DNA from: DAOMOP01 sp035444405
GTDB taxonomy: Bacteria; Pseudomonadota; Gammaproteobacteria; Burkholderiales; Rhodocyclaceae
Reading direction: 5' to 3'
Length of the DNA: 13,190 nucleotides
NCBI GenBank assembly: GCA_035444405.1
Contig: DAOMOP010000109.1
Location: forward strand, 1 to 13,190
In this document: positions 1 to 7,004 of the stretch, in pieces
How positions within the stretch are numbered: the first letter of the stretch is position 1
How the letters are laid out: each line of letters starts with the position of its first letter
Notes under the pieces: model-generated
The model's database searches: none
What the model was told of the DNA's origin: nothing
What the model saw: only the letters and a program-made list of their open reading frames with translations
Translations under genes and position numbers: made by a program

Positions 1-2
1 GT

Positions 3-125
3 TCCGACGCCGAGCAACTGGACCTCGCGGGCCATCGCGACGGCGTACTCGTGCTCGCGGACGGCAAGGAGTACGAGGCGACCTTCCATCCGGAGCCGCT
101 GCGCGGGCGCAGCGGCCGCGGCGTG
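3..125 (+). CDS. Possible 3' part of an unidentified gene, cut by the window edge
   Basis: Frame 3 from the left edge reads as a charged, soluble-looking peptide (for example GVLVLADGKEYEATF) with strong third-position G/C over about 40 codons. After about position 125 the frame turns arginine- and serine-rich and loses that bias. It stays open to a stop at 396-398, which lies deep inside the oppositely oriented alanine dehydrogenase gene. A real gene would be expected to end before 164, so either the fragment is frameshifted or the reading is spurious. A minus-strand frame (from an ATG at 89) is also open here, so even the strand is uncertain. No family was recognised and no function is proposed. 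Confidence 0.22.
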
Positions 126-163
126 CGTACCCGCAGATCGCGGCGATGGGGCCTGCGGTCCGT

Positions 164-1282
164 TCAGGCGGAGACGGCGGCGTCGGCCGGCTGGCAGTCG
201 ACGCCGAGCGCCGTGGCCACGCCGGGATGCGTGATATGCCCGGCGCAGACGTTGAGCCCCGCGCGCAGGTGCGCGTCGTCGCGCAGCGCCTGTTCCCACC
301 CCTTTTCGGCCAGCGCCAGCACGTGCGGCAGCGTGGCCGCGTTGAGCGCCTGCGTCGAGGTGCGCGCGACCGCGCCGGGCATGTTCGCGACGCAGTAATG
401 CACGACCTCGTCGACGACGTAGGTCGGCTCGGCGTGCGTGGTCGGGCGCGAGCTCTCGCAGCAGCCGCCCTGGTCGATCGCGACATCGACGATCACCGCG
501 CCGGGGAGCATTTCGCGCACCATGTCGCGGGTGACGAGCCGGGGCGTGTTCGCGCCGGGCACCAGCACCGCGCCGATGACGAGCTCGGCGCTCGCGACCT
601 CGGCCTCGATCGCATCGCGGCTCGCGTGCACGGTCTTGAGCTGCGGGCCGAAGCGCTCGGTGAGCCGGCGCAGCACATCGACCGAGCGGTCGATCACGGT
701 CACCGCTGCGCCCATGCCCAGCGCGATCAGCGCCGCGTTGCTGCCGACCACGCCGCCGCCGAGGACCACGACGCGCGCCGGCTCCACCCCCGGCACGCCG
801 CCGAGCAGCACGCCGCGCCCGCCGGCTGCCTTTTCGAGGCAGTGCGCGCCGGCCTGCACGCTCATGCGCCCGGCGACTTCCGACATCGGTGCGAGCAGCG
901 GCAGCCCGCCGCCGGCGTCGGTGACGGTCTCGTAGGCGATCGCCGTGACGCCGCTCGCCATCAGCGCATGGGCCTGCTGCGGGTCGGGGGCGAGGTGCAG
1001 ATAGGCGAACAGCACCTGCTCGGCGCGCAGCCACGCGCGCTCGGCCGGCTGCGGCTCCTTGACCTTGACGATCAGCTCGGCCGCGGCGAACACCGCTGCC
1101 GCGTCGCCGGCCAGGCGCGCACCGGCGCGCACGTAATCGTCGTCGCGCGCGCCGATGCCGAGCCCGGCGCCGCGCTCGACGATGACCTCGTGGCCGTGGG
1201 CGACGACCTCGCGCACGCTCGCCGGCGTCAGGCCGACGCGGTACTCGTGGATCTTGGTTTCGCGTGGTACGCCGATCAGCAT
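164..1282 (-). CDS. ald: Alanine dehydrogenase
   Basis: NAD-dependent L-alanine dehydrogenase (EC 1.4.1.1) interconverts L-alanine with pyruvate plus ammonium in the cytoplasm. The 372 residues match the usual length of about 371. The N-terminus MLIGVPRETKIHEYRVGLTP is diagnostic. Residues known to act in the family fall at their standard numbers: Arg15 and Lys75 for the substrate, His96 and Asp270 for catalysis. The Rossmann glycine motif GGGVVG is at 175-180, and Asp198 ends the second strand as expected for NAD preference. The start at 1282 is chosen because GGGAGGA lies 7 bases upstream (1290-1296) and the family N-terminus begins there; the frame stays open further upstream only as a high-GC artefact. 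The gene is divergent from the BtuF-like gene, with 156 bp between starts. It appears intact and monocistronic in this window. A regulator, often of the Lrp type, is not seen nearby. Confidence 0.97.
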   Translation of the reverse strand: MLIGVPRETKIHEYRVGLTPASVREVVAHGHEVIVERGAGLGIGARDDDYVRAGARLAGDAAAVFAAAELIVKVKEPQPAERAWLRAEQVLFAYLHLAPDPQQAHALMASGVTAIAYETVTDAGGGLPLLAPMSEVAGRMSVQAGAHCLEKAAGGRGVLLGGVPGVEPARVVVLGGGVVGSNAALIALGMGAAVTVIDRSVDVLRRLTERFGPQLKTVHASRDAIEAEVASAELVIGAVLVPGANTPRLVTRDMVREMLPGAVIVDVAIDQGGCCESSRPTTHAEPTYVVDEVVHYCVANMPGAVARTSTQALNAATLPHVLALAEKGWEQALRDDAHLRAGLNVCAGHITHPGVATALGVDCQPADAAVSA

Positions 1283-1414
1283 CGCATGGTCCTCCCGCAG
1301 CCGTCGTTGTCCGCCGCGCTTGCCGCGCAACGCGCGTGTGGCGCCGCGCGGCCGCACCGCATGTGCGGGTTGCGGCGTTGCCGCGCCCGTTCGCCGCGCG
1401 ACCGGGCGGCGCGC

Positions 1415-1420
1415 TAGAAT
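1415..1420 (+). promoter_or_regulatory. Possible -10 element for the BtuF-like gene
   Basis: TAGAAT, one mismatch from TATAAT, lies 18 bp before the ATG at 1439 within otherwise very GC-rich DNA. The -35 region is not convincing: TTCGCC-like bases lie near 1391. If it is used, the transcript would begin about 10 bases before the start codon, leaving almost no leader. This fits the absence of a Shine-Dalgarno sequence in front of the gene. Confidence 0.35.
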
Positions 1421-1438
1421 CGGGCCCTGTCCCTTGCG

Positions 1439-2287
1439 ATGATGAACCAATTCGCCATGAGCGCCAATGCGGACGAACCCCGAGTCGTCACCGATGCGGC
1501 CGGCACCGCGCACGCACGCGCCCGCGGCGCGGTGCGCATCGTGTCGCTGGTGCCGTCGCTGACCGAGCTGGTGTGCGAGCTCGGACTCGCCGATCGCCTG
1601 GTCGGGCGCAGCGGCTTCTGCGTGCACCCGCGCGAGGCGCTGCGCGCCATCACCAAGGTCGGCGGCACCAAGGATGTCAGGATCGACGCCGTGCGCGCGC
1701 TCGAGCCGACCCACCTGATCGTCAACATCGACGAGAACCGCCGCGACACGGTCGAGGCGCTCGCCGGCTTCGTCCCCAACGTCATCGTCACGCATCCGTG
1801 CACGCCGGAGGACAATTTCGCGCTGTACCGGCTCTTCGGTCACGTGTTCGGCTGCGAGGCGCTCGCGCACGCGCTCGCCGACGCGCTCGCGGCGGCGCTC
1901 GCGCGTGCGCGCGGCGTCACCGCGGCGCTGCCGCCCGAGCCGGTGCTGTATCTGATCTGGCGCGAGCCGTGGATGACGATCGCCCGTGACACCTACATCT
2001 CGGCGATGCTCGCGCGGGTGGGCTGGCAGACGCGGCCCGAGCAGGCGGCGGCACGCTATCCGGTGGTCGACTGGCAGGCCGACTGGATCGCGTCGCTCGC
2101 GCGCGTGTTCCTGTCGTCCGAGCCGTATCGCTTTCGCGAGCGTCACTTGGCCGAGGTCGAGGCGCTGGCGCGGCGTCCGGCGGCGCTGATCGACGGCCAG
2201 ATGGCCTCGTGGTACGGCAGCCGGGCGGTGGCCGGCCTGCACTACCTCGCCGATCTGCGCCTGGCGCTGGCCGGCAACGCGCCCTGA
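1439..2287 (+). CDS. BtuF-like helical-backbone metal receptor protein without signal peptide
   Basis: The 282-residue protein belongs to the TroA/BtuF-like fold (Peripla_BP_2 type). The first strand and helix, IVSLVPSLTELV (residues 34-45), are typical of vitamin B12 or iron-siderophore binding proteins. LGLADRLVGRS and the KVGGTKDV segment (73-80) follow in the usual order, then THLIVNIDENRRDTVEAL (91-108). Periplasmic members carry a signal peptide or lipobox; here the N-terminus (MMNQFAMSANADEPRVV) has neither, so the protein is predicted to stay in the cytoplasm. No permease or ATPase gene lies beside it. The start is uncertain: ATGs at 1439, 1442 and 1457 all lack a good Shine-Dalgarno sequence, and 1439 is kept because a -10-like TAGAAT lies just upstream. 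The ligand is unknown; cobalamin is only suggested by the family. The gene converges with the PIN gene, 10 bp apart. Confidence 0.8.
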   Translation: MMNQFAMSANADEPRVVTDAAGTAHARARGAVRIVSLVPSLTELVCELGLADRLVGRSGFCVHPREALRAITKVGGTKDVRIDAVRALEPTHLIVNIDENRRDTVEALAGFVPNVIVTHPCTPEDNFALYRLFGHVFGCEALAHALADALAAALARARGVTAALPPEPVLYLIWREPWMTIARDTYISAMLARVGWQTRPEQAAARYPVVDWQADWIASLARVFLSSEPYRFRERHLAEVEALARRPAALIDGQMASWYGSRAVAGLHYLADLRLALAGNAP

Positions 2288-2300
2288 GCGGGCGCGCTCA
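2285..2300. terminator. Short palindrome holding both stop codons of two convergent genes
   Basis: TGAGCG-GGCG-CGCTCA is a perfect 6-bp inverted repeat with a 4-base loop. The TGA of the BtuF-like gene is its left end and the TCA (TGA on minus) of the PIN gene is its right end. No T-tract follows on either strand, so it would be a weak terminator at best. It could instead be chance in GC-rich DNA. Confidence 0.35.
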
Positions 2301-2762
2301 GGGGCGCAAGAGCAGCGCTTCGCACAGGCGCTCGGGCGTGACGATCGCGAACAGCGGACGTATCAGCCGGTGGCGGTTGAGTTTGAGCAAGGCCTTGTCG
2401 CGGCTGACGAGGTGGCTCGCACCGCCGTCGCGCGCGATCTCGAGAAACTTCTGGTCGTGCGGGTCGCGGCAGTTCGGCAGCGCGGGCGGGACCATGCCGG
2501 GCGTCTCGACCAGGGTGCAGCGTCGCGCATAGGCGTCGAGGATCTGCGCCTGGCGCGCCGCGGGAATCGCGAACTGGCGGTAGGCGAGCACGCGACGCAG
2601 CTCTTCGAGCGCGTCGGCGCGCGTCGCCAGCACCGGCGTGTCGCCGGCCAGCCGGGTGCGCAGCGGCTCGAGCGCCGGATCCGCGAAGAACCATAGCGCC
2701 ATCACCGTGTTGGTGTCGAGCACGAGTCGCGTCAGCGGGCGTTCGGTCGTCGCAGGCAGCAT
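2298..2762 (-). CDS. PIN-domain protein, putative VapC-like ribonuclease (COG1569 type)
   Basis: The 154-residue protein has the PIN nuclease layout. The first acidic residue is in LVLDTNTVM (Asp16), glutamates lie in ALEELRRVL (Glu53/Glu54), an aspartate pair is in NCRDPHDQKFLEIA (Asp100/Asp103), and the last acid is in LVSRDKALLKL (Asp122). These would bind the divalent metal for RNA cleavage. Many relatives are annotated as 'putative toxin-antitoxin system toxin component, PIN family', but no small antitoxin gene is seen next to it. The start at 2762 is preferred over the in-frame ATG at 2852 because the longer form would run through the phaC terminator. Neither has a clear Shine-Dalgarno sequence. 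It lies downstream of phaC on the same strand, beyond that terminator. Activity and target are unknown. Confidence 0.82.
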   Translation of the reverse strand: MLPATTERPLTRLVLDTNTVMALWFFADPALEPLRTRLAGDTPVLATRADALEELRRVLAYRQFAIPAARQAQILDAYARRCTLVETPGMVPPALPNCRDPHDQKFLEIARDGGASHLVSRDKALLKLNRHRLIRPLFAIVTPERLCEALLLRP

Positions 2763-2824
2763 GGAGGGAGGGCGTCGGGCGCCGGCGTGCGTGCGCGGCG
2801 TCGACGTACCGTGGCGGGGCCATG

Positions 2825-2846
2825 AAAAAAAGGGGCCGCAACCCCC
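2825..2846 (-). terminator. Rho-independent terminator of the PHA synthase operon
   Basis: Read on the minus strand, AGGGG, a short loop (GTTGCGG) and CCCCT are followed by a run of Ts (As at 2825-2831 on plus). It begins about 60 bp after the phaC stop codon. This is the only classical hairpin plus T-tract in the window. Confidence 0.8.
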
Positions 2847-2904
2847 TCGCATCGATCGACGGCCGCCCCGCGGTGCATCGGGGCGGCGCGTGTGGCGACG
2901 ACCG

Positions 2905-4728
2905 TCAGGCGGCGCGCTTCTGGTCGAGGCGCAGCTTCACGTAGGAGCCGGGCGCGTCCTCGAGCACCTTGAGCTTGCCCTTGGCCGGATCGCGCGCGTC
3001 GACCTGTTCGGCGTCGTGCGTGGTGACCCAGTCCTGCCAGTCGGTCCACCACGAGCCCGGCTGCTGTTCGGCGCCTTCGAACCACGCGTCCGCCGTCTCG
3101 GGCAGCTTCGCGGTCGGGTTGATCCAGTAGCCGTACTTGTTGGCCGCCGGCGGATTGACGATGCCGGCGATGTGGCCCGAACCGCCGAGCACGAAGCGCA
3201 CCGGACCGCCGAAGTGACGCGCGCCCATGTAGGTGCTCTTCCACGGTGCGATGTGGTCCTCGATCGTCGAGATGAAGTAGCACGGCACCTTGATCTTGGA
3301 GAGATCGATCGCCACGCCGTCGATCTCGATGCCGCCCGGTTCGACCAGGCGGTTCTGCATGTACATGTTGCGCAGGTAGTAGCTGTGCATCGCCGCCGGC
3401 ATGCGCGTGGAATCGGAGTTCCAGTACAGCAGGTCGAACGGGAACGGATCCTTGCCCATCAGGTAGTTGTTCACCACGAAGGACCAGATGAGGTCGTTGG
3501 CGCGCAACATATTGAAGGTACCGGCCATCTCCGAGCCTTCGAGGAAGCCGCGCTCGAACATCTTCTTCTCGAGGCTGGTGACCTGGCCCTCGTCGATGAA
3601 CACGCCGAGCTCACCCGGGTCGGTGAAGTCGGTCATGGTGGTGAAGAAGGTGGCCGAGGCGATGCGCTTCTGGCGCTTGGCGGCGAGGTAGGCCAGCGTG
3701 GTGGCGAGCAGGGTGCCGCCCAGACAGTAGCCGGCGGCGTTGACTTCCTTCTCGCCGGTCTGCTTCTCGATGGCGTCGAGCGCGGCGACCACCCCATCCT
3801 TGACGTAGGCGTCGAAGCTCTTCTCGGCGAGTTTCTCGTCGGGGTTGACCCAGGAGATCACGAACACGGTGTGACCCTGGTCCACCGCCCACTTGATGTA
3901 GGAGTTCTTCTCGCGCAGGTCGAGGATGTAGAACTTGTTGATCCACGGCGGCACGATCAGCAGCGGGCGCTTGAGCACGGTGTCGGTGCTCGGCGTGTAT
4001 TGGATGAGCTGCATCATCTCGGTCTGGAACACCACCTTGCCGGGCGTGGTCGCGACGTTCTTGCCGAGCTCGAAGGCGCTGGTGTCGGTCATGCGCACGC
4101 GCAGCTGGCCACCGCCGTCCTCGATGTCGCGCAGCAGGTTGTTGAGGCCGCGGATCAGGTTCTGGCCGTGGTTCTTGACCGTCTCGCGGAACACCTCGGG
4201 GTTGGTCAGCGCGAAGTTCGACGGCGACAGCGCGTCGATGTACTGGCGCGTGAAGAAATTGACCTTGTTCTGCGTCTGCTCGTCGAGCCCCTCGACCGAG
4301 GACACCGTGTCATGGACGTGGCGCGCGGCGATCAGGTAGGACTGCTTGATGAAGTCGAACAGGAAGTGCTCCTCCCACTGCTCGTCCTTGAAGCGCTTGT
4401 CGCTCTTCTCGGGCGCGGCGACCGGCTCCGAGTGCATGCCCATCGCGCGCAGCATCGCGTGCTGCCACAGCGAGAAGTAGTCCCAGACCAGGTTCATCTG
4501 CGTCTGCGCGAGTTTGTACGGGTTGGACAGCAGCTTGGCCATCATGTCCATGAAGGCCTGGGCGATGCCGAGCTCGTCGCTGGGGGCGGTCACACCCTTT
4601 TGCAGCTGGCGCTGGACGTGCTCGCTGATCAGCGACGAGGCGCGCTGGGCGACTTCCGCATAGGTCTTGGCGACGTCCTTGGGGTCGGGCAGCTCGGCAT
4701 ATGCCTTTTCGGGGGTGGGGGCAGCCAT
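2905..4728 (-). CDS. phaC: Class I poly(R)-hydroxyalkanoic acid synthase
   Basis: PhaC polymerises (R)-3-hydroxyacyl-CoA, mainly 3-hydroxybutyryl-CoA in class I, into polyhydroxyalkanoate on the granule surface and releases CoA. The 607-residue length fits class I. An alpha-helical N-terminal region (about 1-220) precedes the alpha/beta-hydrolase core. The lipase-like box GYCLGG gives the nucleophile Cys335. The catalytic aspartate is Asp491 in IEDHIAPW and the general base is His519 in GGSGHIAGIVNPP. These correspond in order and spacing to Cys319, Asp480 and His508 of the Cupriavidus enzyme. WWTDWQDWV near the C-terminus is also characteristic. The start at 4728 has AAGGAG 10 bases upstream (4739-4744). 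It lies 20 bp after the MBL-fold gene, so the two are probably cotranscribed. No phaB, phaP or phaR is in the window; the thiolase at 8460 could supply acetoacetyl-CoA. The gene appears intact. Confidence 0.97.
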   Translation of the reverse strand: MAAPTPEKAYAELPDPKDVAKTYAEVAQRASSLISEHVQRQLQKGVTAPSDELGIAQAFMDMMAKLLSNPYKLAQTQMNLVWDYFSLWQHAMLRAMGMHSEPVAAPEKSDKRFKDEQWEEHFLFDFIKQSYLIAARHVHDTVSSVEGLDEQTQNKVNFFTRQYIDALSPSNFALTNPEVFRETVKNHGQNLIRGLNNLLRDIEDGGGQLRVRMTDTSAFELGKNVATTPGKVVFQTEMMQLIQYTPSTDTVLKRPLLIVPPWINKFYILDLREKNSYIKWAVDQGHTVFVISWVNPDEKLAEKSFDAYVKDGVVAALDAIEKQTGEKEVNAAGYCLGGTLLATTLAYLAAKRQKRIASATFFTTMTDFTDPGELGVFIDEGQVTSLEKKMFERGFLEGSEMAGTFNMLRANDLIWSFVVNNYLMGKDPFPFDLLYWNSDSTRMPAAMHSYYLRNMYMQNRLVEPGGIEIDGVAIDLSKIKVPCYFISTIEDHIAPWKSTYMGARHFGGPVRFVLGGSGHIAGIVNPPAANKYGYWINPTAKLPETADAWFEGAEQQPGSWWTDWQDWVTTHDAEQVDARDPAKGKLKVLEDAPGSYVKLRLDQKRAA

Positions 4729-4748
4729 TTGTCTTGCACTCCTTGTGG

Positions 4749-5777
4749 TCAGGCAGTTCGTTCGAATCGGACCATGCCGTCGCTGTCCACGAACCTGCGC
4801 ACCTTTTTCTGGTTGGCAAGATGGTTGAGGTGGGCGATCGCCTCTCCCATCGCGAACAACACCTGGTGCGTGTCGAGCTCGCGGGGAAACAGCGTCGGGA
4901 TCAGCTCTGCGGCGCTCACGGATGCACGCATTGCCGACAATAGTGCGTCGCAGCGTTCCTGATGATGCGACTCGAGTTGCCGGATGCGGGCCTTGATGCC
5001 TCGAAATGGTCGACCATGGGATGGTAGCACGAGCGTATCGTCGGGCAAGTCTTTGATGCGGTGCAGCGAGGCAAGAAACCACGCCAGCGGGTCATCATGC
5101 GGCGTTGCAGCATGCACGCTGACGTTGGTCGAGATGCGCGGCAGCAGCATGTCGCCCGAGATCAGCACGCCGAGCGCCTCGCAGTACAGACTGGCATGCT
5201 CGGGCGAGTGGCCGTAGCCGACGATGACGCGCCACTGCCTGCCGTCGATGCGCAGCACGTCGCCGTCGAACATGCGCCTGAACGTGTTCGGCAGCGCCGG
5301 CACCCCGCGGCGGTAGCCGTTGCCGCGCTGCTCGAGCGCGGCGAGCCGCTGCGCGTCGAGGCCGTGACGGCGAAAGTGCGCGAGCGTGTCGGCCACGGCA
5401 TAGCCGGGCGTCTCGTGCCACAGGGCGTGGGCGCCGAGGTACTCGCCCTGGGTCATGTACAGCGGCGCGTCGTCGCGGCGCATCAGCCAGTCGGCCAGTC
5501 CGATGTGGTCCGGGTGGCAGTGCGTGACGACGACGCCGGCGATCTGGCGCCGGTCCGCGTCGAGCATGCGCGTCCATTGCGCGCGCACCTCGTCGAGGCC
5601 GAAACCGGTGTCGATCACGACCGTCGCGCCTTCGTCGTCGAGCAGCCACAGGTTGATGTGGTCCAGCGCGAAGGGCAGCGGCATGCGGATCCAGCTCAGG
5701 CCGGGGACGATCGGCTGCGCCTCGCCGCACGGCGGCACGCTGGCGTGATGGTAGTCGAGTTCGTTCGGGTGGCTCAC
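4749..5777 (-). CDS. Metallo-beta-lactamase-fold hydrolase
   Basis: The 342-residue protein has all the metal-binding residues of the glyoxalase II/MBL superfamily: HCHPDH (His86, His88, Asp90, His91), His190 in GYGHSPEH, Asp209 in ISGDMLLP and His254 in LPSHGRP. This predicts a two-metal hydrolase, probably cytoplasmic since no signal peptide is seen. The region after about residue 260 is helical, basic and histidine-rich, and resembles the C-terminal winged-helix region of LACTB2-like members. Translation starts at GTG (5777), with AGGAG 7 bases upstream. An internal ATG at residue 32 would cut into the fold. The gene is first in a likely two-gene operon with phaC, and divergent from merR with 148 bp between starts. 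Substrate is unknown; thioester or hydroxyacyl-ester cleavage linked to PHA metabolism is only a guess from position. Confidence 0.92.
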   Translation of the reverse strand: MSHPNELDYHHASVPPCGEAQPIVPGLSWIRMPLPFALDHINLWLLDDEGATVVIDTGFGLDEVRAQWTRMLDADRRQIAGVVVTHCHPDHIGLADWLMRRDDAPLYMTQGEYLGAHALWHETPGYAVADTLAHFRRHGLDAQRLAALEQRGNGYRRGVPALPNTFRRMFDGDVLRIDGRQWRVIVGYGHSPEHASLYCEALGVLISGDMLLPRISTNVSVHAATPHDDPLAWFLASLHRIKDLPDDTLVLPSHGRPFRGIKARIRQLESHHQERCDALLSAMRASVSAAELIPTLFPRELDTHQVLFAMGEAIAHLNHLANQKKVRRFVDSDGMVRFERTA

Positions 5778-5784
5778 CGACGGG

Positions 5785-5789
5785 CTCCT
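5785..5789 (-). promoter_or_regulatory. Shine-Dalgarno sequence fixing the GTG start of the MBL-fold gene
   Basis: AGGAG on the minus strand lies 7 bases before the GTG at 5777. The first in-frame ATG is 31 codons inside the protein and lacks comparable support, so the GTG is chosen. Confidence 0.7.
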
Positions 5790-5836
5790 GTTCGGGTCGG
5801 TTCGACGACGGGTGGGATCATGGGCAAAAAGACGGA

Positions 5837-5865
5837 TTGATCAGGTCGGGCAAATCTGCTTAACT
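5837..5865 (+). promoter_or_regulatory. Putative sigma-70 promoter of the merR (liuR-like) gene
   Basis: TTGATC (5837-5842) and TTAACT (5860-5865) are separated by 17 bp, the optimal spacing. They lie 61 bp before the ATG at 5926, in a locally AT-richer stretch. A small hairpin, GTCCGC-ACCG-GCGGAC (5887-5902), would sit in the leader. No LiuR-like dyad was seen here, so autoregulation is not indicated. Confidence 0.5.
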
Positions 5866-5925
5866 CTGCACCGAAAAACACGAATCGTCCGCACCGGCGG
5901 ACATTCTCCGCAACCGCGTCGGACC

Positions 5926-6363
5926 ATGGCCAAAGAGCAGACTTATACCATCACGGAGCTCGCACGGGAGTTCGGCATCACGCCGCGTGCGATCCGCTTC
6001 TACGAGGACCAGGGTCTGCTGCGGCCGGCGCGCTCGGGGCGTGCGCGCGTCTACACCAAGGCCGATCGCACGCGGCTCAAGCTTACACTGCGCGGCAAGC
6101 GGCTGGGGCTTTCGCTCGCCGAAATCAAGGAACTCATCGACATGTACGGCGGCGTGCGCAACTACGCGCCGCAGCTGCGCCGCTTTCAGAAGGTGCTGGC
6201 CGTGCGCCGCGCCGCGCTCGAGCAGCAGCGCGAGGACATCGAGGCGGTGCTCGGCGAGATCTCGATGCTCGAGAAACAGTGCAACGACCTGCTCGGCGAC
6301 GACGCTGCCGGCGCGGCCGAGGCGAAGGCCGAGCTGGCCAAGCGGATCCGCAGCGCCGCCTGA
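5926..6363 (+). CDS. liuR: MerR-family regulator, LiuR-like
   Basis: The 145-residue protein has a winged-helix MerR DNA-binding head: YTITELAREFGITPRAIRFYEDQGLL (7-32) holds the helix-turn-helix, and RARVYTKADRTRLKLTLRGKRLG (39-61) holds the wing. A long dimerisation helix (about 82-125) follows. The extreme C-terminus is short and alanine-rich, with no cysteine cluster for metals. The head closely resembles, from memory, LiuR, the MerR-type regulator of branched-chain amino acid degradation in proteobacteria. The context agrees: a LiuR-like dyad and isovaleryl-CoA dehydrogenase follow. The start at 5926 gives the normal family N-terminus; its Shine-Dalgarno sequence is weak, and the upstream in-frame GTG at 5812 would place the promoter inside the gene. 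Seven Ts directly after the stop (6364-6370) could weaken readthrough into the next gene, which has its own promoter. Confidence 0.88.
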   Translation: MAKEQTYTITELAREFGITPRAIRFYEDQGLLRPARSGRARVYTKADRTRLKLTLRGKRLGLSLAEIKELIDMYGGVRNYAPQLRRFQKVLAVRRAALEQQREDIEAVLGEISMLEKQCNDLLGDDAAGAAEAKAELAKRIRSAA

Positions 6364-6379
6364 TTTTTTTCGCCTTCGA

Positions 6380-6395
6380 TTTACGTTTACGTCAA
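6380..6395 (+). promoter_or_regulatory. LiuR-like operator dyad
   Basis: The sequence TTTACGTTTACGTCAA has imperfect dyad symmetry (TTnACGTnnACGTnAA, six of eight half-site bases matched). On the minus strand it reads TTGACGTAAACGTAAA, close to the LiuR consensus of the form TTGACGTTAACGTAAA as I recall it. It overlaps the -35 hexamer of the following promoter, as expected for a MerR-type regulator, and lies 17 bp after the end of the merR gene. No second site of this quality was seen in the window. Confidence 0.68.
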
Positions 6396-6415
6396 CGGAA
6401 ATCGCTGCGTATAAT
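6386..6415 (+). promoter_or_regulatory. Promoter of the thioesterase-ivd transcription unit
   Basis: A perfect TATAAT (6410-6415) has TTTACG (6386-6391) upstream with an 18-bp spacer. The -35 lies inside the LiuR-like dyad. Predicted transcription start is near 6422, giving a leader of only about 14 bases that still contains GGAGG (6425-6429) before the ATG at 6436. Confidence 0.7.
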
Positions 6416-6435
6416 TGCCTGTCCGGAGGACGAAA

Positions 6436-6906
6436 ATGGTGAGACCCGACATGCCGCAGTTCCAGCCTCGTGACCCGCATTACGTGGAGCGCGTGCGCAC
6501 GAGCTTCCGGCTGCAGCAGGCGATGGCGCTGATCGGTGCCGAGCTCGCCGTCGTCGAGCCCGGCTTCACCGAGATCCATCTCGCCAACCGGCCCGAGATC
6601 ACGCAGCAGCATGGCTACGTGCACGGTGGCATCGTCGGCATGATCGCCGACAACGCCGGCGGTTTCGCCGCCAACACGCTGACCCCCTCCGATGCCAGCG
6701 TGCTGACGGTCGAGTACAAGCTCAATCTCGTCGCACCGGCCGACGGCGAGCGGCTGGTCGCGCGCGGCGAGGTGATCAAGCCGGGGCGTACGCTCTTCGT
6801 CACGCGTGCCGAGGTGTTCGCGATCAAGGACGAGCAATGGACGCTGTGCGCGGTGATGCAGCAGACCATCATTGCGATGCACGGCAAGAAGGAAAGGGCG
6901 CAGTGA
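6436..6906 (+). CDS. PaaI-family hot-dog thioesterase
   Basis: The 156-residue protein has the hot-dog fold signature of the PaaI/YdiI thioesterase group. GYVHGGIVGMIADNAGGFAA (60-79) holds the HGG turn (63-65) and the catalytic acid Asp72 on the central helix. LTVEYKLNLVAPADGERLVARGEV (90-113) and TLFVTRAEVF (119-128) are the expected beta strands. Such enzymes hydrolyse acyl-CoA thioesters in the cytoplasm and may release CoA from dead-end intermediates. The start at 6436 has GGAGG six bases upstream and a TATAAT promoter just before it. The next gene, isovaleryl-CoA dehydrogenase, begins 98 bp later on the same strand, so the thioesterase probably serves branched-chain acyl-CoA catabolism. 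The exact substrate cannot be read from the sequence. Confidence 0.9.
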   Translation: MVRPDMPQFQPRDPHYVERVRTSFRLQQAMALIGAELAVVEPGFTEIHLANRPEITQQHGYVHGGIVGMIADNAGGFAANTLTPSDASVLTVEYKLNLVAPADGERLVARGEVIKPGRTLFVTRAEVFAIKDEQWTLCAVMQQTIIAMHGKKERAQ

Positions 6907-7004
6907 GCCGCGCGGGGCCGCGCTTCACATCGACCCGGGCGTGGACCACACTGCATCAGTGAGCAGTACCAGTGACGACAGACCACAACAAACGAGGAGA
7001 GAGA

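Noticed and set aside
146..1417. Long plus-strand open frame across the alanine dehydrogenase gene
   Set aside because: It is rich in Ala, Arg, His and Gly, resembles no protein, and is antisense to a gene with all catalytic residues in place; GC-rich DNA keeps antisense frames open.
2638..4962. 774-residue plus-strand open frame antisense to phaC
   Set aside because: It crosses three genes on the opposite strand, has no plausible domain, and low-complexity composition typical of antisense translation.
6344..6370. Intrinsic terminator from GCGGATCCGC and the T-run at the end of merR
   Set aside because: The palindrome has no room for a loop and is separated from the Ts by coding bases; at most a weak terminator.
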